64,000 bases of DNA from Peribacillus simplex (GTDB lineage: Bacteria; Bacillota; Bacilli; Bacillales; DSM-1321), in NCBI RefSeq assembly GCF_001542915.1, contig NZ_LNNH01000012.1, positions 543,455-607,454 on the forward strand. Direction: 5' to 3'. Shown here in pieces: positions 18,339 to 27,611 of the stretch (the stretch's first letter is position 1; each line of letters starts with the position of its first letter). A program made the position numbers and the translations under genes. The notes beneath the pieces were generated by a model, which saw only the letters and a list, made by a program, of their open reading frames with translations, was not told the origin of the DNA and made no database searches.

Positions 18339-18400
18339 AAGCCCCCTTTTTTAGTGTTGGGTCAGTGTCCTGTGACACATCATTCAAGAGGGCTTTTATA
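18339..18400 (+). terminator. Probable terminator after the FAD oxidase / half-MFS pair
   Basis: AAGCCCCCTT (from 18339) and AAGAGGGCTT (around 18385-18394) pair with one mismatch around a loop that contains the small dyad GTGTC-CTGT-GACAC, and a TTTTATA tail follows on the plus strand. Confidence 0.55.
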
Positions 18401-18409
18401 CTTTCAAAT

Positions 18410-18694
18410 TCAATAGTTCATAAAATATTGGGCACCAATTCTCCAACATTCAGATGCAATCATGAGGATAGTGACATTAGATATGGCTTGCCGAATCATG
18501 GTTACAGCAAAATCAGCTGGTATTGAACTCACTAAAATACCCGGGAGGCTTAAAAGCAATCGCAGTCCATTGCATTCAAAGAATGCCATATTTTCAGTGT
18601 TAAATAAAAGCGAAAGATCAAGTTTATCTTTGTTATCTAAATCTTTAACAGCTAACCCAATTTGCCCTACTTTTTGAATTATATTTGTTTGCAT
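18410..18694 (-). pseudogene. Decayed VOC/glyoxalase-family gene
   Basis: The first part reads like a VOC protein: VGQIGLAVKDLD, then LSLLFNTENMAFFECNGLRLLLSLP. The roughly ten residues that normally lie between these blocks (the AxxFYxxxLG stretch) are mostly absent. After LSLPG the frame shifts away from the family pattern and ends without the C-terminal strand and metal ligand. An ATG with GAAGGGTG upstream remains. At 94 codons it is shorter than the usual 120-130. I read it as a remnant with an internal deletion and a frameshift. Confidence 0.6.
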
Positions 18695-18795
18695 ACAAAT
18701 GCACCCTTCAAAAAAATGCAGCCATTAAAATCTTACATCAAGATATTTCAAATCAAAAAAAGTTTTCAGCCATGACTTTTTTTATTCTTCGATTT

Positions 18796-19407
18796 TCAAT
18801 GTAAAAGGATGGATTCGTCATCCTTGAGTCTTACAAGAGAACATTCATTTATATGTTCGAACACTTTCAACCTCTCTTCTATTGACTTGCCAGCGTTATT
18901 AGGAAACAGATCTTCTCGATCATAATGAGGAAAAACAGCTATATCGGTTAAACTCAATGCAGCTAAATCCTTCAAATGTACCGTATTGATCTGCGGAGTA
19001 AAAAAATTCACAACCTGGATGTTCGGCCCTAGAATGATTGCTCCAGCACTTACCCCGACAAATACAGTGTTTAGTTTTGCTAAGCCTTTTAATATCAAGT
19101 CAGTACCACTTTTTTTCATATGAAACAACAAATGAAACGGATTTCCGCCGTTAATGTAAATCACGTTATATGGTTTAAGTCGTTCAGGAAAATCAAATTC
19201 TATATCCATAAAATCAACTTGCTTAAAACCCAGTTTCACTAAGTCTTCTTTTGCCTTCATTGCAAACTTATTGTATTGCTTCTGTTGAGAACCTGTAGTA
19301 ATGATAGCGGCTTTTGCGTTCATAATTTGACCATCAATACTTTGCAGGAATTGTTGTTTAATTCTATCCGTAAAAAAGCCATTAGACGTTAATAATATTT
19401 TACACAA
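18796..19407 (-). CDS. Peptidase S51 family protein (peptidase E-like)
   Basis: 203 residues. The fold follows the class I glutamine-amidotransferase-like S51 pattern: start KILLTSNGFF, AAIITTGSQQ, VIYINGGNPFHLLF, and the nucleophile elbow VGVSAGAIILGP with Ser in GxSAGA. A late FPHYDREDLFP carries the conserved His. Family members are serine peptidases cleaving short Asp-containing peptides or act on cyanophycin-like products; the substrate here is open. It stands alone with no clear operon partner. Confidence 0.85.
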   Translation of the reverse strand: MCKILLTSNGFFTDRIKQQFLQSIDGQIMNAKAAIITTGSQQKQYNKFAMKAKEDLVKLGFKQVDFMDIEFDFPERLKPYNVIYINGGNPFHLLFHMKKSGTDLILKGLAKLNTVFVGVSAGAIILGPNIQVVNFFTPQINTVHLKDLAALSLTDIAVFPHYDREDLFPNNAGKSIEERLKVFEHINECSLVRLKDDESILLH

Positions 19408-19724
19408 ACAATAACACCCTCATTTTTAGCTTTTCACATGCAAGTCATGACCAATGTTCCCTGCATGAATATACTGTCTTCTTTCCTCTCCCCTGCAATT
19501 TTCATAAGATAAAGAACTGCCGAGGCCACTCACCTATTTTCGTCGTATCCAGATTGCTAAATCGTTAGAAAGGATACCAAAAAATGAACAGAAAAATTAC
19601 AAATTCAACAAAACATGAGGCACGCTTCCAAAATAATAACTACCATACCTGTCAGAAGGATAAATACATAATGAAGTCTATCCCGCCTTTACTCCAGCGT
19701 ACATCTTTCTATACATCCACACCT
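19408..19724. other. Intergenic region, no recognisable gene
   Basis: 317 bp, AT-rich. A short minus-strand stretch around 19580-19700 is hydrophobic in one frame but broken by stops. I see no dyad or promoter worth naming. Confidence 0.5.
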
Positions 19725-20039
19725 CTACTTTACTGTTCTATCACGATATAAAACTAACGTAATTACATTTAAAATCGTGGTAACGATGAGGAGAACTGTA
19801 GCTGTGAATGCAACCGCATACATGGTGTCCATAAGGGCACCCCAATCCTCAATCCTTACTAGGTGATAATGATATATAATCTGGAAACATAACGATGTAG
19901 CACAAGCACTGATACTTATCAAAGAAAGTGTTACCCAGCTGTTACCCTCCTTACTTTTAAATCGCAAGAGATTTACAATCGGAAGGATCCAAGCAAGTAG
20001 TCCAAGCACGAGACTTCCAAGGTTCAGCAAACCAATCAT
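19725..20039 (-). CDS. Small four-helix membrane protein, unknown function
   Basis: 104 residues from the ATG at 20039, which has AAGGTGG seven bases upstream; an ATG two codons earlier would be too close to that site. Three or four hydrophobic segments are visible (GLLNLGSLVLGLLAWILPIV, a segment around WVTLSLISISACATSLCF and a C-terminal one). I do not recognise a family with confidence. Confidence 0.6.
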   Translation of the reverse strand: MIGLLNLGSLVLGLLAWILPIVNLLRFKSKEGNSWVTLSLISISACATSLCFQIIYHYHLVRIEDWGALMDTMYAVAFTATVLLIVTTILNVITLVLYRDRTVK

Positions 20040-20090
20040 GATCATTCCACCTTATATTTTTTCTTACTTTACTTACATGCTTTAAATATT

Positions 20091-20734
20091 TTACCATTGC
20101 TTACTATTTCCCCTAATCTGTTCGTGTATCTTTTGAATAACTTCTTGATAAAAAGACATTTCATGTGGGACAAAGTCATTCCTGTTTACATATTTATTTA
20201 TTTTAAGCGTTTTTCCATCCTCATTTACTTCAAAACCTTTCATTTCAATTTCATCTTTTTCATAAAACCAAAGTTGAGCAAAATCACTAAATTGGGCTTT
20301 TACAATTCCTGACACTTCTTCTACTTGAAGTGTAAAATCATCCAATGTATTCCCACTCTTATATAAAAAAACGTTTGCTAATTCTTTATCAATAAAATGG
20401 TCTTTAATAACACAATATTCCATAACACCTAACTGAACTAAATCCTCAAAAGCTAGATCGATTCCTATTTCTTCTTTTATTTCCCTTACTCCATCCTTTA
20501 CTGTTTCATCAACTAATAAATGTCCAGCAGCAGTAATATCCAAAAGGTTAGGATAGTCTTTTTTATTTTCACTGCGAAGCTGTAAATAATATAATCCATT
20601 CCATGTTCATTGATGATAAACCAACAATGAAACACTTCATGCCAATATCCATTCCTATGTACATCACTCCGAGAAGCAACGCCGATTTGTTTTTTGTTTT
20701 CATCAAAGATCCTTAGCTTCTCTTGTTCTCCCAT
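20091..20734 (-). pseudogene. Nudix hydrolase gene broken by a single-base frameshift
   Basis: The first part (from 20734, after GGGGG) gives GEQEKLRIFDENKKQIG and RNGYWHEVFHCWF, the N-terminus of isopentenyl-diphosphate-isomerase-like Nudix proteins. Near 20584-20592 the frame is lost. The next frame continues with YLQLRSENKKDYPNLLDITAAGHL and the Nudix box (G of AGHLL, then VREIKEEIGI). Adding one T in the short run near 20588 would restore one 214-residue protein. The rest shows no other break, so this is a recent mutation or a sequencing error. The substrate is unknown. Confidence 0.8.
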
Positions 20735-20831
20735 ATACTTTTTCCCCCTAACTATTGCTCTTCCTATACGCCCTTGTTAAACTATTCCTGACAAGGTATG
20801 AAGTCGAAATATTTAACTTATTTATAAAAAG

Positions 20832-21374
20832 TCACTTTAATTCATTAATTAATAACCCCTTATGATAGTGGGATAGCTCAAGCAATTCAAAGCTGCCGTT
20901 ATTTATCAAATGAGTAAGGAGCTTCCCTTCATTCCAAGCAGCATCGTAAAGAGATATATCAATCATTCCACTTAATAATGCCGCTTCTAGCTCATCGGCA
21001 TCCTTTTGTATGACTTCTCCAGAAGGCAGTAAAATGAGATCTAAAAATAAATCATCCAAATAGGGAATATCATGCTCTACTCCATTCCTCAGGCAAACAT
21101 CAATATACCATTGCACTATCTTTCCTTTATCATCATACATTGTTGTCACTGAATGGTTTTTTTCCAAGGGAAATTGTTGAAGCCACATATAGCCATCATC
21201 TACAATACAAATTTTCTTTTCTTCGTACATGGCGAATAATGGTTCAGCCACTTTAATTGCATGCAATAATGTGATATAGCCCTTATATTGTTTAGTATCA
21301 AGAAACGTTTGTGCATACTTTCTCTCCAAGACACGTTTCCATTCTAATCGGTTTCCATATTTTCGTTTAAGCAT
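20832..21374 (-). CDS. DUF402 domain protein (FomD-like)
   Basis: 180 residues from the ATG at 21374, preceded by GGTGGGG; the frame stays open 126 bases further upstream but that part is not typical of the family. The start MLKRKYGNRLEWKRVLE, the middle CIVDDGYMWLQQFP and VQWYIDVCLRNGVEHDIPYLDDLFLDL are DUF402 hallmarks, including the Asp-rich metal-binding strand. Related proteins hydrolyse nucleotide-linked intermediates (FomD) or pyrophosphate bonds. The role in this organism is unknown. Confidence 0.85.
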   Translation of the reverse strand: MLKRKYGNRLEWKRVLERKYAQTFLDTKQYKGYITLLHAIKVAEPLFAMYEEKKICIVDDGYMWLQQFPLEKNHSVTTMYDDKGKIVQWYIDVCLRNGVEHDIPYLDDLFLDLILLPSGEVIQKDADELEAALLSGMIDISLYDAAWNEGKLLTHLINNGSFELLELSHYHKGLLINELK

Positions 21375-21525
21375 CTTCATCCCCCACCAATCCAAAAAGC
21401 TGTTCAAGTGAGTCTTCATACCATTTCCTAGCTCCAAACGCATATCAACAAGCAAAGGAATGCATCCAAACATTTCTGCGTATAGATAGTTGAAAATCAT
21501 TTTTTAAAAAGGCTGGTGAATTAGC

Positions 21526-21789
21526 GTGGATTTCATTCAAATAATGTCAGAGATAATTCTATTGAAAGCCACCTCCTCTTCCAAGCTAAAGATGGCGATT
21601 GAAAATCTAAGTTCTGAAGAATGGTTCAGGGAGCTATATGTAGATGCCCGTTACACTCATGTTTTTTGGCATAACAACAAGATTATAAAGGTTCTTTTAA
21701 TACCAGCAAACATCGAGGTGTTAAAAAAAGATGAGAAAAAGGCACAAGAATTTATCGAACTAGTGAAAGACTGTTCAACAAATAAATAA
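21526..21789 (+). CDS. Hypothetical protein, 87 residues
   Basis: A GTG-started frame of 87 codons, the only plus-strand candidate between DUF402 and the VOC gene. The composition is protein-like and ends in a Lys/Glu-rich helix; I recognise no family. The ribosome binding site is weak. A hairpin follows 17 bp after the stop, which supports a real transcription unit. Confidence 0.5.
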   Translation: MDFIQIMSEIILLKATSSSKLKMAIENLSSEEWFRELYVDARYTHVFWHNNKIIKVLLIPANIEVLKKDEKKAQEFIELVKDCSTNK

Positions 21790-21805
21790 TCAAGCAAAAT
21801 TCGTA

Positions 21806-21834
21806 AACACCGTTCTAATGATCCGAACGGTGTT
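21806..21834. terminator. Hairpin between convergent genes
   Basis: AACACCGTTC (21806-21815) pairs perfectly with GAACGGTGTT (21825-21834). Neither side has a long T-run; the minus side is T-richer. It separates the small plus gene from the convergent VOC gene. Confidence 0.65.
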
Positions 21835-21840
21835 AAAACC

Positions 21841-22629
21841 TTAACCTAATGAGAACTTAGGCAAATTTAAACTTTCTGCCAAAGAAGCTGTAAAATCAGG
21901 AGTGTGCTCAATCCAAAAAGTATAACCATCCTTCGTTATAAGTAGCTTCTTTTCTTTCAAAAAAGAGTTGTCCATGTTTTTTGAAAGGTTCTTAATAAAC
22001 TCTAGATCGGGCGTGCCAAATGTCACCACCATCTTTGGCGGCAATGCCTTCATGGCAATGGGAATCCAAGGTCTCTGTTTTGAAACAACTATTGCATGTG
22101 CCGTTCCACTGATTACAAAATTGAATAGATTTGATTCGTTTACTGTTTTCATGCCAAAATCCTTTTTCAGCCAATCGCGAAAAGTTGGGACGTTATCAAC
22201 AGGAAAGCCTATCTCTCTTATATAAAGTGTTCTTAACTTCCCAGTAGTGTTTATTACGTCCTCTTTAATATAATCATGTGCAATAATTTCAAGAAGGTGA
22301 CCATCTCCATCACGGAAATATAGATTTTTCCTCCCATTTGTTTCGTCAATATACTGGCCCAGTTCTTGTTTTAAAATCAATAATCCAGATTGTTGAACGA
22401 AAGCTGCCACTTCATCAAACTTTGAATACGGGACTTGAAAAGCAAAGTGCGCTGGAGGAACCGATTCATAGGCCTCTCTAAAACTTAAAGTCGTAAATGA
22501 CGTAAGCTGAAACCGAATGAAATCATTGGATTCATAGATGATGGGGAGCTGCAGTCTGTTAGCGTAGCATTGTTTTACGCCTTCTAAAGATACTGTTGTT
22601 AATTCTAAATCCGCGAAATGAGTAATCAA
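21841..22629 (-). CDS. VOC (glyoxalase/dioxygenase) family protein, two modules
   Basis: 262 residues built from two VOC modules. The first (about 1-120) contains LELTTVSLEGVKQCYANRLQLPI and RDGDGHLLEIIAHD; the second (about 135-255) starts LYIREIGFPVDNV and ends with a diverged strand. The size and arrangement recall catechol 2,3-dioxygenase-like and CppA-like proteins. The metal ligands of the second module are not clear, so a binding rather than catalytic role is possible. It starts with ATG at 22629 behind a GGGGGA stretch. Confidence 0.78.
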   Translation of the reverse strand: MITHFADLELTTVSLEGVKQCYANRLQLPIIYESNDFIRFQLTSFTTLSFREAYESVPPAHFAFQVPYSKFDEVAAFVQQSGLLILKQELGQYIDETNGRKNLYFRDGDGHLLEIIAHDYIKEDVINTTGKLRTLYIREIGFPVDNVPTFRDWLKKDFGMKTVNESNLFNFVISGTAHAIVVSKQRPWIPIAMKALPPKMVVTFGTPDLEFIKNLSKNMDNSFLKEKKLLITKDGYTFWIEHTPDFTASLAESLNLPKFSLG

Positions 22630-22704
22630 ATTCTTCCCCCCTAAATATGAGGTGGTACCCTTACTATTTGTAAACAGAACAACTTCGTGAGCACAATTCT
22701 ACTC

Positions 22705-22980
22705 TTATTTCGCTTTTTTGAAAAAGACCGCTGTTCCGCCCTCTTGATTCAAAACCCCTACTTCTTCGGCAGACATCAATTTCACCATATTGTCCACCTT
22801 ATTTTGCTCTTCACTTGTTACAACTATATTTAGATTTCTTCCATTCGTGCTAGTTTGCCAATCTTCAACTTTTGGTTGTTCATCTTGTTCAAGGACAGAT
22901 GTACTTTGCATATCTTTCATAAAAAAAGATAGGGCCAGCACTCCTCCAAAACCAAAAATGAACGTTGCTTTTCTTTTCAT
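22705..22980 (-). CDS. Small exported or membrane-anchored protein, unknown
   Basis: 91 residues with a basic start (MKRK) and a hydrophobic segment ATFIFGFGGVLALSFF, then a polar tail ending in KKAK. The signal resembles an uncleaved anchor or signal peptide. A ribosome binding site (GAGGTTT) precedes the ATG. No family recognised. Confidence 0.6.
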   Translation of the reverse strand: MKRKATFIFGFGGVLALSFFMKDMQSTSVLEQDEQPKVEDWQTSTNGRNLNIVVTSEEQNKVDNMVKLMSAEEVGVLNQEGGTAVFFKKAK

Positions 22981-23130
22981 GACTAAACCTCCTCATTTAT
23001 TAACTAGTAACACCTGTAATAACACCCATATTTTAACATAACAACACTGAAATTACTTGTTTATTTTTCTATAGCACATACTTATAAAATAAAAGGAAGT
23101 TACTATACATTCCTCGTTTTAGTGACACAA

Positions 23131-23153
23131 GAAAAAGGCTGCTTCTGCAACCT
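23131..23153 (-). terminator. Small terminator downstream of the GNAT remnant
   Basis: On the minus strand GGTTGC-AGAA-GCAGCC forms a short stem with one mismatch, followed by TTTTTC. Confidence 0.55.
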
Positions 23154-23174
23154 TCGGTAACGAAATTCCCTTCT

Positions 23175-23654
23175 TCATTTAATAATGAAGGTATATATGT
23201 ATTGCTCTCCGATCCTGCCTATCTTCCTTGTACCCGTATCCTTAAAACCAACTTTTTCATATAACTTCTGGGCAGGAACATTTTTATGGTTTACTGCTAA
23301 AATGATTTCATTGCACTCTGGGAATTGTTAATCGACAAAGCTCTGTATTTTTCTCATCCCTTTATTGGCAAATCCTCTGCCTTGTTTGGAGTGATTTATG
23401 GACAGGGCAGTTAATAACATGGCTTTCCGGTTATTGGTATACTCTTTTACCCTATCACTTGAATGTAATACGAAAAAACCCACTGGTTCATTATTATGTA
23501 AGATTACTATCGGATGTCTCTCTTTCGTTATTTCCAGCATCTTGGTTGGTAGTGCGGTGAATTTTTCTTGTTCTTTTGGCAATTCAAATGCTTTTAACCA
23601 TGGCAGGTATTCTGGTTTATATCTCCGTAAATCTACCTCATCCCATGTATTCAT
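23175..23654 (-). pseudogene. GNAT acetyltransferase with an in-frame stop
   Basis: The ATG at 23654 has AGGAGG six bases upstream and opens MNTWDEVDLRRYKPEYL. The frame continues with IVILHNNEPVGFFVLHS and the acetyl-CoA site NHSKQGRGFANKGM, then meets TAA at 23330-23328. Directly behind, in the same frame, lies the missing C-terminus (ECNEIILAVNHKNVPAQKLY, then EKVGF) up to TGA at 23177-23175. One substitution (for example AAA to TAA) explains the break. The full protein would be about 159 residues, normal for GNAT. This is either a recent loss or a sequencing error. Confidence 0.82.
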
Positions 23655-23798
23655 CCAAGGCCTCCTAACTATAAGATAATGATGGAATATATTGGCTTTT
23701 TCATAAAAGTGAAAGAAAAGCGTACCACTCAGCAAAAAGCCAAATAGTACACCTTTGTTTGCATGCTGATTTGTCCTTTAATAAAGATCCACTAACGG

Positions 23799-24386
23799 CT
23801 AATCCTTTAATCCTTTTCCATCAAGAATTTGCTGTGTACATTTTTCAACCCTTGAAATGCGGGTTTTCGATTGCTTCGGTTGAGAAAAGTGAAGAAAGTA
23901 TGCTCTTTGCCGTCCTGGAGTCAATGCTTCAAAAGCAGTTTTCAATGCAGGGAGTTCATCGAATTTATTTTGAAGCTCTTCGGGAATAATGATTTCTGTC
24001 TTATACTCCACTTCCAGACCTGATTTTTCAACTTCAATGGCTTCTTGAATATATGCTTTCAAGATGGGTTCGATTGCAACGATTTCCTGGACATTAGTGA
24101 ACCGAATCTGGCGTGCACCCTGTACGTTCTCCGTTTGTTGGATGAGAATTCCATGAGCATCCTTCAACAAGGCACCTTTGTGAAACAGAAGCGCACAATA
24201 CTCTTTAAATCCGTGTATTAAAACGATGTTTTTTTTCTCATAAGTGTAACAAGGGTGCATCCATTTAAATTCTTCAGTAAGCTCACACTCAAGAACAATC
24301 CTTCTCAATACCTCATATTCTTCCTGCCAGTTTTTAGCTTTACTTAAAAATTCATCAACCTTAGAATTTGTATTACGGTTTGTCAT
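23799..24386 (-). CDS. YdeI/DUF1801-like protein
   Basis: 195 residues from the ATG at 24386 (AAGGATG six bases upstream); an ATG three codons earlier is less well placed. The first part (EEYEVLRRIVLECELTEEFK, WMHPCYTYEKKNIVLIHGFK) is the DUF1801 fold, and the C-terminal GRQRAYFLHFSQPKQSKTR with a following RVEK is the bacteriocin-protection/YdeI-type tail. Homologues occur in many Bacilli; their biochemical role is not settled. No operon partner is evident. Confidence 0.82.
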   Translation of the reverse strand: MTNRNTNSKVDEFLSKAKNWQEEYEVLRRIVLECELTEEFKWMHPCYTYEKKNIVLIHGFKEYCALLFHKGALLKDAHGILIQQTENVQGARQIRFTNVQEIVAIEPILKAYIQEAIEVEKSGLEVEYKTEIIIPEELQNKFDELPALKTAFEALTPGRQRAYFLHFSQPKQSKTRISRVEKCTQQILDGKGLKD

Positions 24387-24564
24387 TAAAAACATCCTTT
24401 TTCATTTAATTGTACCAGAATTTCGGTTGGCTTCCGATTTACAATAGGATATGAATTAGTGTTGTGGTCAAGCAGATCTGGCTTGTAAAGTTAGCGAGCT
24501 TTTGTCGTTAATCTGCTCAGTTAGTCAAACTCCCACGTACAATTCACTTTGAAGCGCAAGTGAG

Positions 24565-25356
24565 CTAATTATATAGTTCTCCCTGCAGTAAAGTTATACA
24601 GTCCCCAATCAACTCGACTTTTTCTGCGATTATCTTTAGCTTTAGTTCACCGCCGCGCTTTGAATCCTGGTATGCCATAAATTCCTTTTTGTTTAAACGA
24701 TTGCCCCAATATGAGGCTAACGCACAGTGTGCAGATCCAGTAACGTAATCTTCATTAATTCCTATCTTTGGAGCAAACACCCTTGATACAAAGTCATACT
24801 TACCTGAGCCAATACTAGTAATGATTACCCCTGGACCGTCCAGTTCTTTGATTGCCCCCAAATTAGGCACCGCCTTATGAACCATATCCTGATTTTCCAG
24901 TTCTAAGATATACCGATCTTCAGCCCAAGCAGCATCTTTTATAGGAAACTGAATGACTCGTTTTAATTTCTCGGTCACCTTTGTTTCAGTGGATTCCTTC
25001 ACATTAAACTTCAGGATTATTTGTTGATTTGTTAACTTGGAGTGCAGGATTCCTGCATGAGTATGAAAAGTAATGGCTGACTCTGATGAAGTAAAGCCCT
25101 CACTCCACAGAATATGAGCTGCTCCTAATGTACCGTGGCCACACAAATCAATCTCTTCAGTCGGGGTGAACCATCTAAGCTGATAGCTATTACCGCCTTT
25201 TGGTTCGATGAAAGTGGTGATGGGTTGATTTAGTTCTCCTGCCAAGGATATCATCCACGCATCCGATCTATTCTTGTTCATGAAAACGATAGCGGCAGGG
25301 TTCCCCTTGAATTTTTCTTTAGAAAAAGCATTAATGAAATAAAATTGGTTGTTCAT
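24565..25356 (-). CDS. PhzF-family isomerase
   Basis: 263 residues, normal for PhzF/diaminopimelate-epimerase-like proteins. The start FYFINAFSKEKFKGNPAAIV, the active-site Glu region and LRWFTPTEEIDLCGHGTLGAA are typical, as is DYVTGSAHCALASYW in the second half-barrel. It probably isomerises a small amphipathic metabolite, but family members other than PhzF have no agreed substrate. No phenazine genes are near. Confidence 0.85.
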   Translation of the reverse strand: MNNQFYFINAFSKEKFKGNPAAIVFMNKNRSDAWMISLAGELNQPITTFIEPKGGNSYQLRWFTPTEEIDLCGHGTLGAAHILWSEGFTSSESAITFHTHAGILHSKLTNQQIILKFNVKESTETKVTEKLKRVIQFPIKDAAWAEDRYILELENQDMVHKAVPNLGAIKELDGPGVIITSIGSGKYDFVSRVFAPKIGINEDYVTGSAHCALASYWGNRLNKKEFMAYQDSKRGGELKLKIIAEKVELIGDCITLLQGELYN

Positions 25357-25544
25357 ATACTTCCCCCTATTCTAAATGAGTCAAATACATAGAAACCCCG
25401 CAATAATATCCATTATTATACAACAGATCAACAAAATAACCTACGCTTTTTGTACCGCCGACGAAGCTCCCCGGCAAAGGCGCCAAACTTTGAATATCCA
25501 AATTGAAATCCTCAAAAATTAGGTTATTTCAGATTTGATCTTAA

Positions 25545-25760
25545 GGTGTGGATTGAAACGAAAGACGCGAGACTGCTGCGGGAAATGCGCGTCTACGTGA
25601 GATTTTGCAGGCGGAAACGCCAAGGAGGCTTAACCGCCTCTGGATAAGTGAATGCCTGCTGTGGAAAGCAACGGACCATATCCAATTTCCCAAAACTATA
25701 GACAATGGAGATCCTAGCTTTGTTTTCACGCAGAGTGCAGTGCTATGAAGTGAAAAGTCA
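25545..25760. repeat. Intergenic repeat element of the Bacillus type
   Basis: GC-rich, with short inverted stretches (GACTGCTGCGGGAAATGCG, GGCGGAAACGCC, GAGGCTTAACCGCCTC) set in an AT-rich spacer. Such blocks occur in many copies between genes in Bacillaceae, as I recall. It gives an open frame of 80 codons on the minus strand that I do not believe is a gene. Confidence 0.6.
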
Positions 25761-25781
25761 CCTTCCAATGGTAACAACCTC

Positions 25782-25828
25782 AAAAAAAACTGCAGCCAAA
25801 CTCCAATAAAATCGAAGTTTGGCTGCAG
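25782..25828 (-). terminator. Terminator of the dioxygenase-nitroreductase unit
   Basis: CTGCAGCCAAACT (25790-25802) pairs perfectly with AGTTTGGCTGCAG (25816-25828); on the minus strand eight T follow. Confidence 0.92.
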
Positions 25829-25849
25829 TATGAGAGAGCCTATTGACCC

Positions 25850-26452
25850 TTACTTGTAAAACTTAATGCGCTCATCAAGCGGTTTGTATTCTTTTTCACC
25901 TGCTGGTGCCGTTGGATGTCCAAATGGCATTTGGGCAATCAATTTCCAATCACCTGGAACATCATATTCTTTTTTCACTTCATCATCGATAAGCGGATTA
26001 TAATGCTGTAGCGTTGCCCCTAAGCCCTCACCTTCCAAAGCAGTCCAAACGACCAGTTGATGCATGCCTGATGTCTGCTGTGACCAAATCGGGAAATTAT
26101 CGGCATATAGGGCGAATTGTTCTTGCAGCGACTTCACAATGGATTGATCTTCAAAGAATAAAACCGTTCCATACCCCGCTTTAAAGGAATCCATTTTTTG
26201 TTGGGTGCTTGTAAAGTCCCTTTCCCCAACTGCTTTTTTTAACTCTTGTGTGGTGATGTCCCATAATTTATTATGAGCTGCACCAGTCAACACGACAAGG
26301 CGGGTAGTCTGGGAATTAAAAGCCGATGGTGTATGTTTTACGGCAAACTCGACAATCTCCTTGATCTTCTCATCGGACACTTGTACCTCCTTATTGATTC
26401 CATAATAAGAACGTCTTTCTTTGATAGCTGTGTAAAAATCTTTAGTCATCAT
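25850..26452 (-). CDS. Nitroreductase-family protein (MhqN/YdgI-like)
   Basis: 200 residues. The FMN-binding start AIKERRSYYGI, the segment HTPSAFNSQTTRLVVL and the C-terminal MPFGHPTAPAGEKEYKPLDERI place it in the fungal Frm2/bacterial YdgI-like nitroreductase branch. It lies 83 bp behind an MhqO-like dioxygenase, the same pairing as mhqN and mhqO in B. subtilis, where they respond to quinones under the MarR-type repressor MhqR. I expect a role in reducing quinone or nitroaromatic compounds. The ATGATG start has a GGAGGA site. Confidence 0.85.
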   Translation of the reverse strand: MMTKDFYTAIKERRSYYGINKEVQVSDEKIKEIVEFAVKHTPSAFNSQTTRLVVLTGAAHNKLWDITTQELKKAVGERDFTSTQQKMDSFKAGYGTVLFFEDQSIVKSLQEQFALYADNFPIWSQQTSGMHQLVVWTALEGEGLGATLQHYNPLIDDEVKKEYDVPGDWKLIAQMPFGHPTAPAGEKEYKPLDERIKFYK

Positions 26453-26535
26453 TCATTCCTCCTGAATTTTTTAGAGTGATTTATATATTGCCCTTTTTAT
26501 ATTTGCCTGCTTTAGGATGGGCAGAAACCAAGTCA

Positions 26536-27513
26536 TTATTCTTTTGGGAACTCCTTGGTACTTCTTACTGTATCGATGGGACGAACCAGTTTTTCGATAT
26601 GATCTCTTTTCGGTTCCAAGAACGGTGGCAGTGATAGCTTTTCTCCAAGCGTTTCATACGGCTCATCTCCCATGAATCCAGGACCATCGGTGGCAAACTC
26701 GAACAAGATTTGCGGTGCCACTCGTACATAAAGCGATTCAAAAAAGTGACGGTCAACATGACCGGAGGTTTGAAATTGGAAGCTTTCCATACGTTCGATC
26801 CATTCCTCCAATACGGAACGGTCCTCAACGCGAAAGGCTGTATGGTGTACCGTACCGAAACCTTGGCGTGCTTGGGGCAGGTTTGAGTCATGCTCGACAA
26901 TGACTTGTGCTCCATTTCCACCTTCGCCTACTTCAAACAGATGAAATGCTCCATCTTGTTCCACTTCTTTGAATAAAAGTACTTTCTCCATCATTTCCTT
27001 AAAGTAGTCGAAGTTGGCAATCCGAATGAAAATCGGTCCTAATCCTGTGATTGCGTTCTCAAGAGGTACCGGCCCTTTTTGCCAAGGAATCCCTGATGCG
27101 ACCCCTTTGTTGTTTTCATCCGAGATCAATTGGTAGCGTTGATCATCAAAATCAACGAAGGATAAGGTCTTTTTACCAAATTGGGTTTGTATTCCTGTAT
27201 GGCTGACTTTAAACCTGTCAAAACGCTTCTCCCAATATTGCAATGCGGCATCACTCGGAACGCGGAATGATGTTTTTGAAATTTCATTGGTCCCATGGAC
27301 CCCCTTGGGGATACCCGGAAAGTCAAAGAAAGTCATATCCGTTCCCGGACCGCCAACATCATCAGCAAAAAACAGGTGATAGGTTTGGATATCATCTTGA
27401 TTGACCGTTTTCTTGACTAAGCGCATCCCCAATATATACGTGAAGAATTCATAATTTTTCTCTGCACTGCTTGTGATGGCCGTAACGTGGTGTATCCCTT
27501 TTAATCCATTCAT
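26536..27513 (-). CDS. Ring-cleaving dioxygenase, MhqO family
   Basis: 325 residues with two VOC modules. The start GLKGIHHVTAITSSAEKN, then FFADDVGGPGTDMTFFDFPG and a second His region GTVHHTAFRVED are typical of the MhqO/MhqA/MhqE group of hydroquinone-specific extradiol dioxygenases. The metal ligands (His in IHHVTA, His in VHHTAF, Glu in the late LFEFATDGPGF) are in place. It leads the nitroreductase gene; the operator-like elements upstream suggest quinone-responsive control. Confidence 0.88.
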   Translation of the reverse strand: MNGLKGIHHVTAITSSAEKNYEFFTYILGMRLVKKTVNQDDIQTYHLFFADDVGGPGTDMTFFDFPGIPKGVHGTNEISKTSFRVPSDAALQYWEKRFDRFKVSHTGIQTQFGKKTLSFVDFDDQRYQLISDENNKGVASGIPWQKGPVPLENAITGLGPIFIRIANFDYFKEMMEKVLLFKEVEQDGAFHLFEVGEGGNGAQVIVEHDSNLPQARQGFGTVHHTAFRVEDRSVLEEWIERMESFQFQTSGHVDRHFFESLYVRVAPQILFEFATDGPGFMGDEPYETLGEKLSLPPFLEPKRDHIEKLVRPIDTVRSTKEFPKE

Positions 27514-27611
27514 CTACTTTTCCTCCTAATAAACGATATCAGCTTATGGATGTTCCGTTTTTCTTCAATTCCCTACATTTTCCCTTCAAGCAGCCTCGAA
27601 TATTCATTAAA

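Larger units (their letters stand above)
25357..25849. other. Gene-free region carrying a repeat and a terminator
   Basis: About 490 bp between phzF-like and the nitroreductase. It contains a dispersed-type intergenic repeat (25545-25760) and the nitroreductase terminator; the rest is AT-rich and without signal. Confidence 0.6.

Noticed and set aside
25541..25783. 80-codon open frame inside the repeat
   Set aside because: It has no ribosome binding site, and the stretch is explained by a GC-rich intergenic repeat.
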